Origin: Aldrovandia affinis
Lineage: Eukaryota > Chordata > Actinopteri > Notacanthiformes > Halosauridae
Assembly: GCA_029706075.1 (NCBI GenBank)
Contig: JAINUG010000386.1
Span: forward strand, 310,001 to 374,000
Direction of reading: 5' to 3'
DNA: 64,000 bases
Position numbers and translations under genes: made by a program. Under the pieces are notes generated by a model. The model did no database searches. It saw nothing but the letters and a program-made list of their open reading frames with translations, and had not been told where the DNA came from. Below are positions 36,882-48,297 of the stretch, one piece after another (positions within the stretch are counted from its first letter, which is position 1; every line of letters begins with the position of its first letter).

Positions 36882-37196
36882 CAGTGTTTCTCACTGGGGG
36901 GGGGCGGTGCGATGCCAGGGGGCGCGTGTGACCAGAGGCGTAGCGTGGGGGTGCAAGAGGGGCGCAAAATTGAAGAAAACGTTAAAAACAACCTTTTTAG
37001 CACCGTGGACCGGTTCCGGGCGCGTAGCACCCCCGGTCCGCGAAATACATAAACTGGTCTCAGCTTTTTCCGCGTAGCCCCCCCCCCCCCCCTGGTCCGC
37101 GAAATAAACGAACTGGTCTCAGCTTTTCGCGTAGCACCCCGGTCCGCGAAATAATTTCTTCTTAGGGGCGTAACAGAAAATAATTGAGAAGCACTG
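36882..37196. mobile_element. Non-autonomous hAT element, copy 2
   Basis: Same element as 31045-31363, with the CTTTAACT target duplication retained at 36874-36881 and 37197-37204. It differs by several indels in the G/C runs and a loss near CTTCTTAGGGGCG. It is a product of the segmental duplication, not an independent insertion. Confidence 0.9.
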
Positions 37197-37824
37197 CTTT
37201 AACTGTTTGTAACCCCTCTTCGCTCAGTTCTTCTTTCAACATCAAAATACATTAAAAGAGAGAACGAACAAGAAATTGCTGAAAAAAATATTATAACCCC
37301 CTTTGTAACATCAAATGGAGAGGTGATTGTGCTACTGATCTATTGTGACTTTAGCCACATATAAATGTATTGATATAAAAAAAATACTACTTAGACTAGC
37401 TTTCCATTTAAACCACAGCTACCCAGGTAACATTAGCTTCAAAGGTAACATATGCATTGTAGTGAACCGCAACCCTGCCTACACCAAACTTAATTACGAA
37501 CCCCAATCCAACGCTGGACTGCACCCATTTTCCACTCCCCTCCTCCCAGCATCCCCGCCTAACATGCTCTGACCTAGTAATTTAGGGGGCTCTTGGTTCT
37601 GATTACAGGAAGATGGAGGTGCCCGGGACTGGTATGGTTGCAAAACCTGTCGAACTGGTGAATCATAAATTGGTTAGCTTGACTGACTTGGGGAAGGGGA
37701 ATGCAATTGTGCCACTTGAGTCAGTAGCTGCTCTTTGGGGTTGTCATCCTCTGGCCAGCCTTTGAAGTTCCAGCCCAGCAGATGGCTGGACTAGAATCTG
37801 GCCTGAGGCACCATTTATGGCCTC

Positions 37825-39360
37825 AATGTTGGAAGGTGATTTTGTGTTTTGGACGTTTTAGGAGGTTTTGATTATCATCCATTCTTATGTTGATGTTCAT
37901 GGAGATTGTATGTAGGCTAGTGTTTTGATGCGCAAGATGTCACGCAGGTGAGAGTCACTTAGTCTCGTCCTCAAAGCGGTTCTTGTTAATGTTCATAACC
38001 GAGAATGTCTTCTCGCACAAGTATGTCGAGCCAAACAAGCTCAGCATTTTCTTAGCAAATGTTAGAATCTCTTGGAACCTGCCTTTATCCAGCTGGCGGT
38101 AAAAGTTGACAAGAGGGAGCTGTTGGTGCCGACTGCGTCACTCGGCGTCACACTGCAGCTCAATGAGCTCCAGCTGCAGGTGGTCTGGAGCGTCATCAGG
38201 GTCCACGGAGAAAGGAGAGGAAAAAAGTGTGATCTCCTTTTCAATAGCTGCAAAATCCCGAAAGCGCTTTTGAAACTCCTCAGCCAGAGATGAGATGTCT
38301 GCTGCATACCTCCTCATTTGCGCACTGATATTGTTCTGTGGAAAACTGGTCATTATTTCCTGCAGCGATGGGAAATGTGTGGTATTGGGCTGTGTTTGTG
38401 ACAGGTGCCTTTGGAAAAGTAGCAGCTTGATCCCAAAGGCTTTGATGTGTGAATACAATACGTGTTATGTCAACTAAAAATCCAAATCCAAAATCAGCCA
38501 GCCAAACAGGATCAGATAGTTCTGGCATCGGTTGTCCCTCTTTTGCCAAGAATTGTCCGATTTCCTCCCTAAGAGAGTAGAAGCGCTGCAGTGCAGACCC
38601 CCGACTGAGCCATCTTACGTCGTTGTGATACACAACATCTCCGTATTCAGCCTGGATGTCGAGTAGAAACTGTTGAAACTGGCGGTGGCACAGGGCTTTG
38701 GAGCGAATATAATTAATAGCCTTTATCACGGTTTCATAACATGATCGTATTTCAGATGTTTGGCACAGAGAACTTGTTGGTGAATAATACAGTGGAGTTT
38801 TATAGCTTTGCCTCCTTCTTCGCTGACTTTGTTACAGACTAGGGTTGATAATCCACTTCGCCGCCAACCATGGCAGGTGCACCATCCGTAATAATCCCAG
38901 TGACCTTATTCCACGGTAGTTTCATGTCATCTACGGCGGAACAAACAGAAACAAATAAATTTGTTCCTCTTGTTTGGTCCTTAAGGCTCTGGAGGTCAAG
39001 TAGCTCTTCACTCACGTTCATTTCATTGTCCACTCCTCTCAAAAAATAAGTAACTGAGCGGTGTCAGATGCATCCGTGCTTTAAACGCAGGCTAACGAAA
39101 AAAAGTCAAACTCCTGTCTCTTAATATCATATGAAACGTCTTCAATTCTCCGTACCACAGTGTTACGAGCCAGGCAAACATTGGCAAACTCTTGCTTCTT
39201 CTCAGGACAAATTTTCTCCACCATTTTCATCACGCAGTCTTTAACTGTGTCATTTTGACACAGTCATCTGTATAGGAATGCGTGAGTTGATTAGACAGTA
39301 AGCTGCTGTTTTTGATCACCAATGCTTTGTCAGCAACAGTGTCTCTTCTATTCAATGAGC
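37825..39360 (-). pseudogene. hAT transposase, duplication copy 2 with N-terminal part
   Basis: Carries the same core and C-terminal blocks as copy 1 (38280-38729, 38839-39042, 38138-38458 and about 37830-38045). It also continues past 39100 into upstream coding-like sequence with DCVMKMVEKICPEKKQEFAN and VVRRIEDVSYDIKRQ, the N-terminal region of such transposases. Several frame changes, including one at about 38730 and one at about 38865 that copy 1 lacks, show it is inactive. Confidence 0.85.
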
Positions 39361-39680
39361 TAACCAGACGCTATCACCTCCTGACTCTTTACCAACTCGC
39401 TGTGGACCGCTGTGTGTAATAAACTTGCATTTCAAGTAAGATAGCGGAGTCTCCTGGTCGTCTCTTCGGAATAAGCTAACAGTACCTTTAGATAAGGGTT
39501 TATTTACATCCCTGTAAACTTTTATGTTTATGGTTTATGTTTATGTTTTCAGAGCAACAGGTTACATTCTTATTTCCCTTGCTTACAAAAATGTATTGTG
39601 ATGTCCATTGTCAATTTGCTAGATTTCTTAATGGAGAAGGAAAATGTTTTTATTATTTAAAAATAACATTCAATAGACAA
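39361..39680. other. Unassigned sequence, possible LTR-like end
   Basis: Contains AATAAACTTGCATTTCAAG followed by GGAGTCTCCTGGTCGTCTC, resembling the R-U5 part of a retroviral-type LTR. No TG start, primer site or partner LTR was found. CTTAATGGAGAAGGAAAATG at about 39630 recurs inverted at about 41922. Confidence 0.3.
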
Positions 39681-40130
39681 TTGTGTGTTTTAGTGTGTTG
39701 AAAAATGGTTCACTTGCACAAAAAACTAATGAATAGAAAGAGTGCATTATCATACTTGCCAACAGGTTAAGATAATAACGACCTATCAGCTATTTACAAG
39801 GTATATTTGATTAAATAAAAAATAGGACATAATGTTGTAGTGACATGTTGTGTCGCTTTTACAAAGTGCTAAAATATTCACCCTCAATAAGTTACCTTAA
39901 ACAAATTTGACACATTTTTTAAGAATGAGCCACGATTTGATGGCGTTTTCTCTATGGCCAGAAACTTTCAATAGGCATAAGATAACAGGCTAGCCCTAAA
40001 AACCCAGATGGCTGTCTCCACTGTTAACTAACATTGGCCAATTCAGGCCAGACGCGGCTGTCAACACTGATAACACATAGCCACCACCACTGGCAGCCTT
40101 TTGGGGCTTGCTGTTGGACATGACGAGATA
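39681..40130 (+). repeat. Dispersed repeat R, copy R1
   Basis: Begins TTGTGTGTTTTAGTGTGTTG and contains AATGGTTCACTTGCAC, AATAGGACATAATGTTGTAG and GAATGAGCCACGATTTGATG. Copies follow at about 40245 and 42055. R1 carries an extra ACCCAGATGGCTGTCTCCAC segment at its right end that is shared with the right end of R3 (about 44350-44500) but not with R2. No coding frame. Confidence 0.8.
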
Positions 40131-40244
40131 TTACTTCACCCCACCAAAAAACACGGTCACGACACCCACACGGGGCTTGAAAGATTTTTTAAATTAAATA
40201 GTATGTTGATTAACTAAGAATAAACAAAAATAACTGATTGCGTG

Positions 40245-40715
40245 TTGTGTGTTTTAGTGTGTTGAAAAATGGTTCACTTGCACAAAAAACGAATGAATAG
40301 AAAGAGTACATTATCATACTTGTCAACAGGTTAAGATAATAATGACCTATCAGCTATTTACAAGGTATATTTTATTAAATAAAAAATAGGACATAATGTT
40401 GTAGTGACATGTTGTGTCGCTTTTACAAAGTGCTAAAATATTCACCCTCAATAAGTTACCTTAAACAAATTTGACACATTTTTTAAGAATGAGCCACGAT
40501 TTGATGACGTTTTCTCTATGGCCAGAAACTTTCAAGAGGCATAAGATAATCACTCTTAATGGTACGGGTATTTAATCTAGAACATGATGGATATACACAT
40601 ACATGCAGGCATCACACCTAAAAGCCAAGACTAAACGCAGTCAACAAGGCCAAAATGACTTTTCAATCACCCTGTGATTAAAGTTTAGTTAGAGGGACTG
40701 TGAGTTTATAGAATG
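40245..40715 (+). repeat. Dispersed repeat R, copy R2
   Basis: Close match to R1 over its first 320 bp, then to R3 over GGATATACACATACATGCAG and CAATCACCCTGTGATTAAAG. Uninterrupted across the TTAA site where R3 carries a piggyBac-like insertion, so it shows the empty target. Confidence 0.8.
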
Positions 40716-42054
40716 CGTAATGTACTTTTACCAGTAACCAAAAGCAACTCCTCTAATAGAGCACTTTCTAACATCAAAATACAATGCCATTGACACTGTA
40801 GCTAGTGCACATTTGTTGTGCCATATCTGGCTTGCTAATGTTTGCTAGACTGTTAGTGTATTACTTATCAGCTGGCTACATTATGTAGCAATCAACGTTT
40901 AGTCTGATGGCTTGCTAACGTTAGTTACATTTTCAGTTTTTCAGATATTAGACAGCTAGTGCTAGGTTGTACATGTGAATGAGCTATTGTGTCAATGTAA
41001 CAGCTCATTAGCCTACATGTACGTCACCAGCTAAAATCATTAGCAACACATGTGGACCCTCAGAATTATTTGGCAAAAGGTTCTTCAGTGTGAAATAGCT
41101 CGAGACATATGGTAGTGTTCCAGTTCTTGTATATTTGTGAAATGGTGTTTATGTGAAAGTGCCCTTTTTCCTTGTTATGGAAGACTATCGCATGCGAATC
41201 TTTGTGTTTATAAACCGTGATGGTTTTTGTACGTGTAAGATGTGACCCTTGTGAGTTTTACATGCTCTGTATTCTTTCCTGCGTCTATAACCTTTGTTGA
41301 CATAAAGCGGGTAGTGCAATCATGGAAAAGCAAACTTTCCTGATTCGTCTCGAAGCAGTCACTGTGACAGTATTTTCACAAACTGCACACTTTTCAAAAA
41401 TTAGTAGGTATAAAACATCTTAACTTTTCTGCATAGTAATCTGCAGACTTTAAAAACAGATTAGGAAGTAAGAACTGATTAAGTTAAACAGAAAATACCA
41501 CAATTATCAAAGTAATCTTTAATTACTTAGCTATAACCTGCACATTTTATTGACCATTTAAACAATCGCCGAACTCTTCACTGTCAGTTACTGGAAAGAT
41601 GATAGGCCCTCAATTTATCTTATTTCCTAGGGTGCTTTTCAATACGCAATGATTTTTGCCTCAAAACTACCTCCAAAGCCTACATTATACCGTCATTATC
41701 ATAACCTAATAGCATAGAGCTTTATTACGGTTTTGTCCATTTAGACAAAGAACAGAGTTGTCACCAGTAAGTAACCAGTCATAGATCACAGCAGTAGATT
41801 GACTTGGTATATGTTAAGTATGAGAGGCCTCATGTGCTGTGTTTAAGTAATCGACTCTTTGTGGAGGCACTGACCGTATAGTAATTATTAACTAATTATT
41901 AAGTAATCCTATTAACTCCAACATTTTCCTTCTCCATTAAGGAGATACAAATGCCGTGATGGGATAGTGGACTCTACACACGTAAAGTTTTGTGAGTTAT
42001 TGAGAATCCTCTGTATTTTATAACCATTTGCCAATTGGTTGACGAAAATGATGG
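40716..42054. other. No recognised gene between repeat copies R2 and R3
   Basis: AT-rich; no exon or known transposon end was recognised. AACATTTTCCTTCTCCATTAAG at about 41921-41942 is the inverse of a segment at about 39627-39648. Confidence 0.4.
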
Positions 42055-44225
42055 ATTGTGTGTTTTAGTGTGTTGAAAAATGGTTCACTTGCACAAAAAA
42101 CGAATGAATAGAAAGAGTACATTATCATACTTGTCAACAGGTTAAGATAATAACTACCCATCAGCTATTTACAAGGTATATTTTATCAAATAAAAAATAG
42201 GACATAATGTTGTAGTGACATGTTGTGTCGCTTTTACAAAAGTGCTAAAATATTCACCCTCACTAAGTTACCTTAACCCTCTGAGGTCCGTGCTAAGCTT
42301 TGAGATGGTTTGTAATTTTGGCATGGTCTGATAAGAATCTCAATTTCATGAACTTAACACACACTTACTCCAAAGTGTTTGATATTTTTATTTGAAGGAC
42401 AATCACAGCTACATTTGTATGCCATCAATTGTTTGGTCAGTATCATATGCAGCTTGTAAATAGATCTACAAACACACAAGTTAAAAATAGTGCATTTTTC
42501 TGCTGTCACAAAAGTTGTGAAAGCACACACTAAACTATAGTGACGAATTGTTTTGCCAATGTGCGTTTGTTCATCAAGGTCTTGGTTATGTAAGGGTGTG
42601 AAAACAGTTTAGCACATCTGAGATCTAAATAGCTAAAAACCTGTTTTTATCAGAACTGGTCACATTTATTTCAGACTGCGGGAGGGCTAAATGCTAAATA
42701 CCTGAATATTCATTATTCATTGTCCACACCTCTAAGAGTTGTCAGATGGGCCATCTCTCTCTCTCAAAGGCCATCAGAGTAAGCAAGTCAGTGAGCCATG
42801 CAGAAGAATATATGCTTTTTTCATTTTGGAAGATTTATTGAAAACAGCACACAAACTACTATACAGTATATACAGGGAATGCCACATATTACAAGTCATA
42901 CAGCCTAACAATAATGCACATAATATCCTCCTGAGACCCAAGGAAAAAGGGTCTTCCAATTAAACTTTTTGTGATTTTTTTCACTTTAGAGTTAAAACAA
43001 CAACTCACAATTTAGATTTTAAATGGCTAAGCAATATTTGAGTTGCCATTTCTCCTTTCGACAAGCGCTTCTTGTGGCAGCAGCCATTTTGGCTCTTATT
43101 TTATTATCCACAAACGTAGGCAAAACAATGTCGGAGGCGACATGCAAATAACTCACAAAACAAACCAAAATGATAAACGAACTGGAACAAACAAAGCTAG
43201 CTGAACAAACAAAGCTAGCTAAACAGCAAATCCAAAACGTAATCCCAAACACGGATTTAACTAAACAGAAGCACTCTAATAATAAACAAAAACAAGAATC
43301 GATTTTACAAGGACGTGAGATCATGAAACCGATCATGCTACATACGATTTTTATAATATTTTAGGCTGTTTGAAAAGTATTCTTCCATAGATCTTGTGTG
43401 CCTATTGAAATTTGTTACGTTGCAACACGCGGAATATGTAGTCACAAGACGCGGAATTCATATATTATATATATATATATACGAGTATTTGATAACATGG
43501 CAAATCAAATATAGTTACTTACTCTTCGTCAGTTGTTGTCCTCGTCGCTTTCCATCAATGCTCTCAAACACTGCAGTGCAGAAAATCTTTCCATCTTGAA
43601 TAAAATTGTATGTCTGTATAAAATCTTGCTTCAAATTGTCAACAGTTTGTGTTGTTTATGCCGGCGTTTTCACACATGGCCCCACGCCCCTCCCCATGCA
43701 CCTCCCCGAAACGTAGCACCTAGTTACCATGTCAATAGAAGGGGGACGTTACTAACAGGTAAAAAGGAGAGTAAAAGGCAAGGTTTACTTTTGGTCTAAT
43801 TAACCTAATTTAAAAAATCCCATTTGATTTGCCAGTGCTCAAATCGGAAAGTCGCGATTCTAAGGTTTCTGTCAATGTTTTTGTCGCGTGTGTATGATAA
43901 AATATCGCGAAGTTAGAAATAGTAATATACTTTTATTGCTGCTGGGAGCGGCGCCGCTCCCGTCAACCTCAGGGGGTTAAACAAATTTGATACATTTTTT
44001 AAGAATGAGCCACGATTTGATGGCGTTTTGTCTATGGACCAGAAACTTTCAATAGGCATAATCTAATCACTCTTAATGGTAAAGGTAAACATATTTAATC
44101 TAGAACATTATGGATATACACATACATGCAGGCATCAAACCTAAAAGCCAAGACTAAATGCAGTCAACAAGGCCAAAGTGACTTTTCAATCACCCTGTGA
44201 TTAAAGTTTAGTTAGAGTGGATAAC
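42055..44225 (+). repeat. Dispersed repeat R, copy R3, split by a piggyBac-like element
   Basis: The left part (42055-42276) and right part (43977-44225) join to match R2. The break lies exactly at TTAA in CCTTAAACAAATTTGA. Right-hand R3 sequence then extends with R1-like sequence to about 44510. Confidence 0.8.
42277..43976. mobile_element. piggyBac-like DNA transposon (TTAA target), 1.7 kb
   Basis: The element starts CCCTCTGAGGTCCG and its inverse right end reads CCCCCTGAGGTTGACGG. TTAA flanks both sides (42273-42276 and 43977-43980), and the uninterrupted target is seen in repeat copy R2. No transposase frame was recognised inside, so it is non-autonomous or fully decayed. A perfect palindrome GGGAGCGGCGCCGCTCCC lies near the right end (about 43945-43962). 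Confidence 0.88.
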
Positions 44226-44292
44226 ACATAGGTTGCCCCTAGCCTAACAGCCAGCACCCTTTATTACCTGGGGGGCCCCCGCGTCACACTCT

Positions 44293-44322
44293 AACACACA
44301 CACACACACACACACACACGCG
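44293..44322. repeat. (AC)n microsatellite
   Basis: About 13 AC dinucleotides followed by GCGC, preceded by a short G/C run (GGGGGGCCCCC). Confidence 0.9.
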
Positions 44323-44599
44323 CATTTTAAACATGCATTTACCTACAAGATAACAGGCTAACCCTAAAAACCCAGATGGCTGTCTCCACTGTTAACTAAC
44401 AATTCGAGCCAGACGCGCCTGTCAATACTGATAACACATAGCCCGCCCCCCACTGGCAGTCTTTTGGGGACTTGCGGTTGGACATGGTGAGATATCACAA
44501 CTTCACCAGCAAAAAATGCGGTCACTGACGAGGCTTGCATCACAAAAAACCGCCCCTGCCATAATAGTTCCTCTTAAAACCCCCCTTCCCCTTCCCCTC

Positions 44600-44722
44600 C
44601 CCCTTATCGACCGGAAATTTCAAAAGTAATTTCAAAAGTAATTTCAAAAGTATTTTCAAAAAGTAATTAAAAAAGTGATTAAAAAAGTGATTAAAAAAGT
44701 AATTAAAAGTGACCGGAAGTGC
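44600..44722. repeat. Short tandem repeat of 12-13 bp AT-rich units between GACCGGAA words
   Basis: Four units of about AATTTCAAAAGT followed by four of about GATTAAAAAAGT. GACCGGAAAT precedes and GACCGGAAGT follows the array. Upstream is a CCCCTTCCCCTTCCCC tract. Confidence 0.8.
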
Positions 44723-44867
44723 CCTATATATACTGCTACCACCAGTTAAGAGGCGAAAGCTAACCAAGTGCAAGGTTAAGGCTCAGACTAGGCAGACATC
44801 AGTTTCGACCAGCAAAGTTGAACTTGAATGGAAACTAATACTGAATAAGTGAATTAATTTCTGAAAT

Positions 44868-45000
44868 ACAGGCAGTTCCCGGGTTACGAACGTCCGGCTT
44901 ACGGACAACTCATACTTATGAACAGACTGCCATAAGGCCTATTAGGTTAAAAAAATTGAGTTAAATACAATGGTTCGTAATAACGAACGCATAAACCCTT
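44868..45000. repeat. MITE-like repeat with CAGGCAGTTCCCGGGTTACG end
   Basis: The CAGGCAGTTCCCGGGTTACG start followed by GAACG and GTCCGG-TTACGGACAA words matches a repeat I have seen widely in vertebrate genomes. The right end and target duplication were not resolved. Confidence 0.35.
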
Positions 45001-45477
45001 AATTATTGCCCACTCAATTACTTATAAGTACCCTAATAATGGCCTAAGTACTCTGAAAACTTAATTGTCTTAATTGTCATTACTTCCCAACCTTCTGTTG
45101 GTGTTTCTAATCAAATAACTAAAAACACACTTCCACTTCAGTATCCCGAGGACTTCATCCGTTGATCATTATTTCAATAGTATAACAGAGAGAAACCATA
45201 CACAATTATTTTATCAACCAATGGAATGTTTATTCAATGGAAATAAGGTATTTAATCATGCCTGATGCATAAGAAAGAAGCATAAGAATACCTTTTGCAT
45301 TTATGTTGTAAACCTGCTCTGTTGCATGCCCATTAAAGAAATCTAAGCATTTCAGTGTGGACTTTTCTGAAACGTTGTGAAAACGCTAGTGTGGACGGAA
45401 AACATTTTGACACGAAAACTGCATTTTTAAATGTATACACATTAGTGTGGACATGGCCTAAAGTATAAATCCCTTAC
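45001..45477. other. No recognised gene; mars1 intron side
   Basis: The next mars1 exon downstream (human KTSPKPAV region and WHEP-like domain) should lie at lower coordinates on this strand and was not found. Confidence 0.35.
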
Positions 45478-45549
45478 CTGCTGACCCCCAAACCTCTTCC
45501 ACAAGGCCTCAATCTGATCTTCCTCCAGTTTCTGGAATAATGGGCTGAC
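45478..45549 (-). CDS. mars1: mars1 internal exon (methionyl-tRNA synthetase, cytoplasmic)
   Basis: A 72-nt, 24-codon phase-0 exon lies between a CTATCTAG acceptor and a CAG/GTAAGG donor. It encodes [20 protein letters not shown] then GGQQ. Human cytoplasmic methionyl-tRNA synthetase has [20 protein letters not shown] then GGGQ, located after the anticodon-binding domain and before the C-terminal WHEP domain. The enzyme charges initiator and elongator tRNA-Met in the cytosol. MARS1 lies close to DCTN2 in human, which supports the call. No other mars1 exon was recognised in the window. Confidence 0.8.
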
Positions 45550-46682
45550 CTAGATAGAGAGTGTGAGATATAGAGTGAAATAAATAGTGCTATTAACCTT
45601 TTTTTCCCCTGGGAATTTGTGTTTCCTCATATGAAGCCCCCCTTCTCACTGTGCCGATCCAATGCCCAGTGGGCAGTGCGCAGACAAAGCTGCCCGTGTA
45701 TGCTGGTCATGCTGACCGTGGCCATGTAAGGCTGTAGTATTGCTGCCAGGCCAAATTCCCATTACCATGTGTTTCAGCGACTTTCAACCAATTTGATAGT
45801 CACCGAGGGGCGAACGGAGTGAGCTTGTTAGACGCGTATTCAGGGTTCACAAACAAACATTGTCCAATGCAATCCGTATCTTTGGACGCTGTGTTCCATT
45901 TATTCCCATCAAAATACACACTGATTCATGCTCACCTTAGCATAAATTGATAGCAACAGTTAGGTCCATAGTTAGTATGTTTCCATTCATACTTTCAAAT
46001 TAAGCACGCCAGTCGCGCTACATTTCATTGAACCTAGATATGCGTTTCATTGAACCTTGATATGCGGTCAAAAACTGTATGGCTTCCTCCATTCACGCAC
46101 CTGTGGTTCATTAGTCTGGAGCTAATTAAATAACCAAATGCTCCACCTAATGTTCAATGGGGGAACTGCATGTACAAATAATATTTTAGGCAAGCTTAAA
46201 TAAGGATAAAATAAAACAAACAAAAATGACATAATGGCTCCAACACCATGCTAGGTGTGAATGATAAGCATGAACACCAGCAACATCTCACTTCTGACAG
46301 AGAGGAGATGAGGGCAGGCCTCTCTTCCAGGGCTCGTTGACATGAAGAGCAGAACTCTAGCTCTAGAAATACTAGCACCTCATTTTTTTGATCCATGGTC
46401 TTATATAGCAATACAGCAGAAAACTAGATATCTGAACATGAGAGTTAGGGACTGACTGGTCAACTTTCCACTAATACTTTCCATTGATAAAAAACTAAAT
46501 TAGACAAGGAGCATGTTTTAGCACTAGGTATAGACATTTGAAATTATTTCACTATCGAGTACTCGCAACAACAAAAAAATCTAACATGAGTATATCTAGT
46601 ATGTACACATTTATGTAAATAAGTTGCAACAAATAATTGCAATTTGAAATGTATTCAACATTAACATTAACATTCAACATTA
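45550..46682. other. No confirmed gene; contains one weak exon-like segment
   Basis: At 46292-46362 on the minus strand a segment with a TATTTCTAG acceptor and a GAA/GTGAGA donor encodes LEFCSSCQRALEERPALISS. I cannot assign it to mars1 or any other gene. The catalytic exons of mars1, expected upstream of 45549 on this strand, were not seen. Confidence 0.3.
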
Positions 46683-46884
46683 CAGGAATTTAGAAGATGC
46701 TCTTATCCAGAGAGACTTACAGTTTACATTTCTTTACGGTCCATTTATACAGCTGGATATTAACTGAAGCAATTCCGGTTAAATACCTTTTGCTCAAGGG
46801 GATTGAGTACCTCCCATCTGGGGATTGAACCTGCAACCTTAACGTCATAAGCCCAGTTCCCTAACCATTATACCACACTGCCAC
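46683..46884 (-). mobile_element. tRNA-derived SINE
   Basis: Read on the minus strand it starts GGCAGTGTGGTATAATGGTT (A-box region), then GGTTGCAGGTTCAATCCCC (B box), and ends GGATAAGAGCATCTTCTAAA, the tail shared by many fish SINEs and LINEs. Promoter boxes are intact apart from one base in the B box. Confidence 0.85.
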
Positions 46885-47881
46885 ATGAGAATGGGCACAG
46901 TTGGGTGTGAGGTACATGGGAGCTAGGGGCAGCTGGGCTCACTTTAATGAGACCAGAGCTCCCATAGGTGCAACAAATTCAAAGGTGGGGTCTCTGCCAG
47001 AATTGACCATTAGAATATTTTGCACATTTTCTGTCAATTATTTTGACTATGCCTATGTTCCACTGTCACTGTAAATCTGAGTAGGAAGGTTTATTGTAAA
47101 CATGAATAATCCTACCTCTCATTTCACGGATTAACCAAATTCATGTCAAGAATTTTTACATCACACCAGGTGAGGTGCTACATTTACAAGCATGTTTTGC
47201 ATGCTGAAAAGAAACACCATCACAATAAATCATGCCACTTTAAAAGGCACATTAAAATTTCCCCATGGTACTTTAAAGCTTAATTTACTATGGTTATGTT
47301 TTTTATCATGAGCAGCGTAAAAAAGCCAATTTAGTGATATTGTTATTAATTATATTTATTATTGTTCCACCTATAGCTTTTGAGCTAGGCTCAGAAAACT
47401 TGTAGCCAGTAGCTTCAAGTTGTTGGGGATTGAGTTGCTATGCAAAGTTTTTTTGATGTTCCAAATAGTTTTTGAGATATGAATGATATAATATTTTTAA
47501 AATCCCATTGTTAGCATTGGTAGAATGTTCAGAATTTGTAAACAATCTGCAGCTGATCACATTATAAAAGGCTACCATAGCTACAAGTTACGTCATGCTT
47601 GATAAAACATCACAGTGGTGTAACTGTTGGCTGGTTCTGCCCGCAGCGAGTTTCAAACTGAGGAACTTTGACGCGACAAGAGAGCGATTTAGCTCGCCGA
47701 GCTAAAGACTCAAGTCCCTAACTGCGGGAACTCATCTTACTCTTATCCACGTCACTCTCTGCAATGGGCGCTCACGTACCCACTACAGTGGCATATTTCA
47801 AGATTCACACTGTCAGCTGAAGGGCAAGCAAGCAGTCTCATCCTATCTTTCTACTACAGAAATTACTTACTGGAAATGTTA
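46885..47881. other. No recognised gene
   Basis: Includes a possible decayed tRNA-like SINE at about 47640-47770 (TTTAGCTCGCCGAGCTAAA and GAGTTTCAAACTG words) that was not confirmed. Confidence 0.35.
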
Positions 47882-47896
47882 GCGATACACTATTTT

Positions 47897-48282
47897 TTTT
47901 TTTAAATAAATTTATTTCAGATTTTTCCCCCGTTTTTCTCCCAATTTTGGTAGCCAATTATACCCTCTATTTTATTTTCAATTCCCCACCCTCACGAGTC
48001 CGCCGCCTGTCCTCCGGGAACGAGATTCATATTCCTGGACCTATTTCCCCGCTTTCTTTCGAGACGGAGATCTTCCATGGACTCCATTAACCTTCTCCTC
48101 GGCGGACTCGGGCCGGCTCTCCCTCCCCTCCCCGGAGGCGGACAGCCAAATGCCGCCTCCGATCGGGCTGACGACCAGGGCCGGTCTGGTAGAAACGCGG
48201 GTTTCGATCCGCGTCTCTGATGAGCAGTGCACACCGCTCCAAAGCGCGGTGCACTAGACCGCTGGGCCATCCGCCAGCCCCT
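47897..48282 (-). mobile_element. tRNA-derived SINE with 15-bp target duplication
   Basis: On the minus strand the head reads GGCGGATGGCCCAGCGGTC and GCGGATCGAAACCCGCG, the tail TAATTGGCTACCAAAATTGG and a final A run. The insertion is flanked by GCGATACACTATTTT at 47882-47896 and 48283-48297. Its body matches the SINE at 4815-5040. Confidence 0.88.
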
Positions 48283-48297
48283 GCGATACACTATTTT

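Larger units (their letters stand above)
33272..39099. repeat. Segmental tandem duplication, copy 2
   Basis: Direct copy of 27434-33271, head to tail with no spacer. Apart from homopolymer changes, clear differences include AATCTTGTCGACACACCC (30281) against AATGCGCATGCGCACACCC (36119), a longer C run near 37078, and CTTTCGTCGCAGG against CTTTAAACGCAGG near the right end. Copy 2 runs into original flanking sequence at about 39100, where the hAT transposase frame continues. Confidence 0.95.

Noticed and set aside
43170..43364. Small plus-strand frame with a repeated KLAEQTKLAKQ helix
   Set aside because: It lies inside the piggyBac-like element, is short, and the repeat comes from a duplicated AACAAAGCTAGCT word.
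46292..46362. Exon-like minus-strand segment encoding LEFCSSCQRALEERPALISS
   Set aside because: It has plausible splice borders but no recognised homologue; too short to call a gene.
47990..48291. Open frames rich in Arg/Gly on the minus strand
   Set aside because: They fall entirely inside a tRNA-derived SINE with target duplications.
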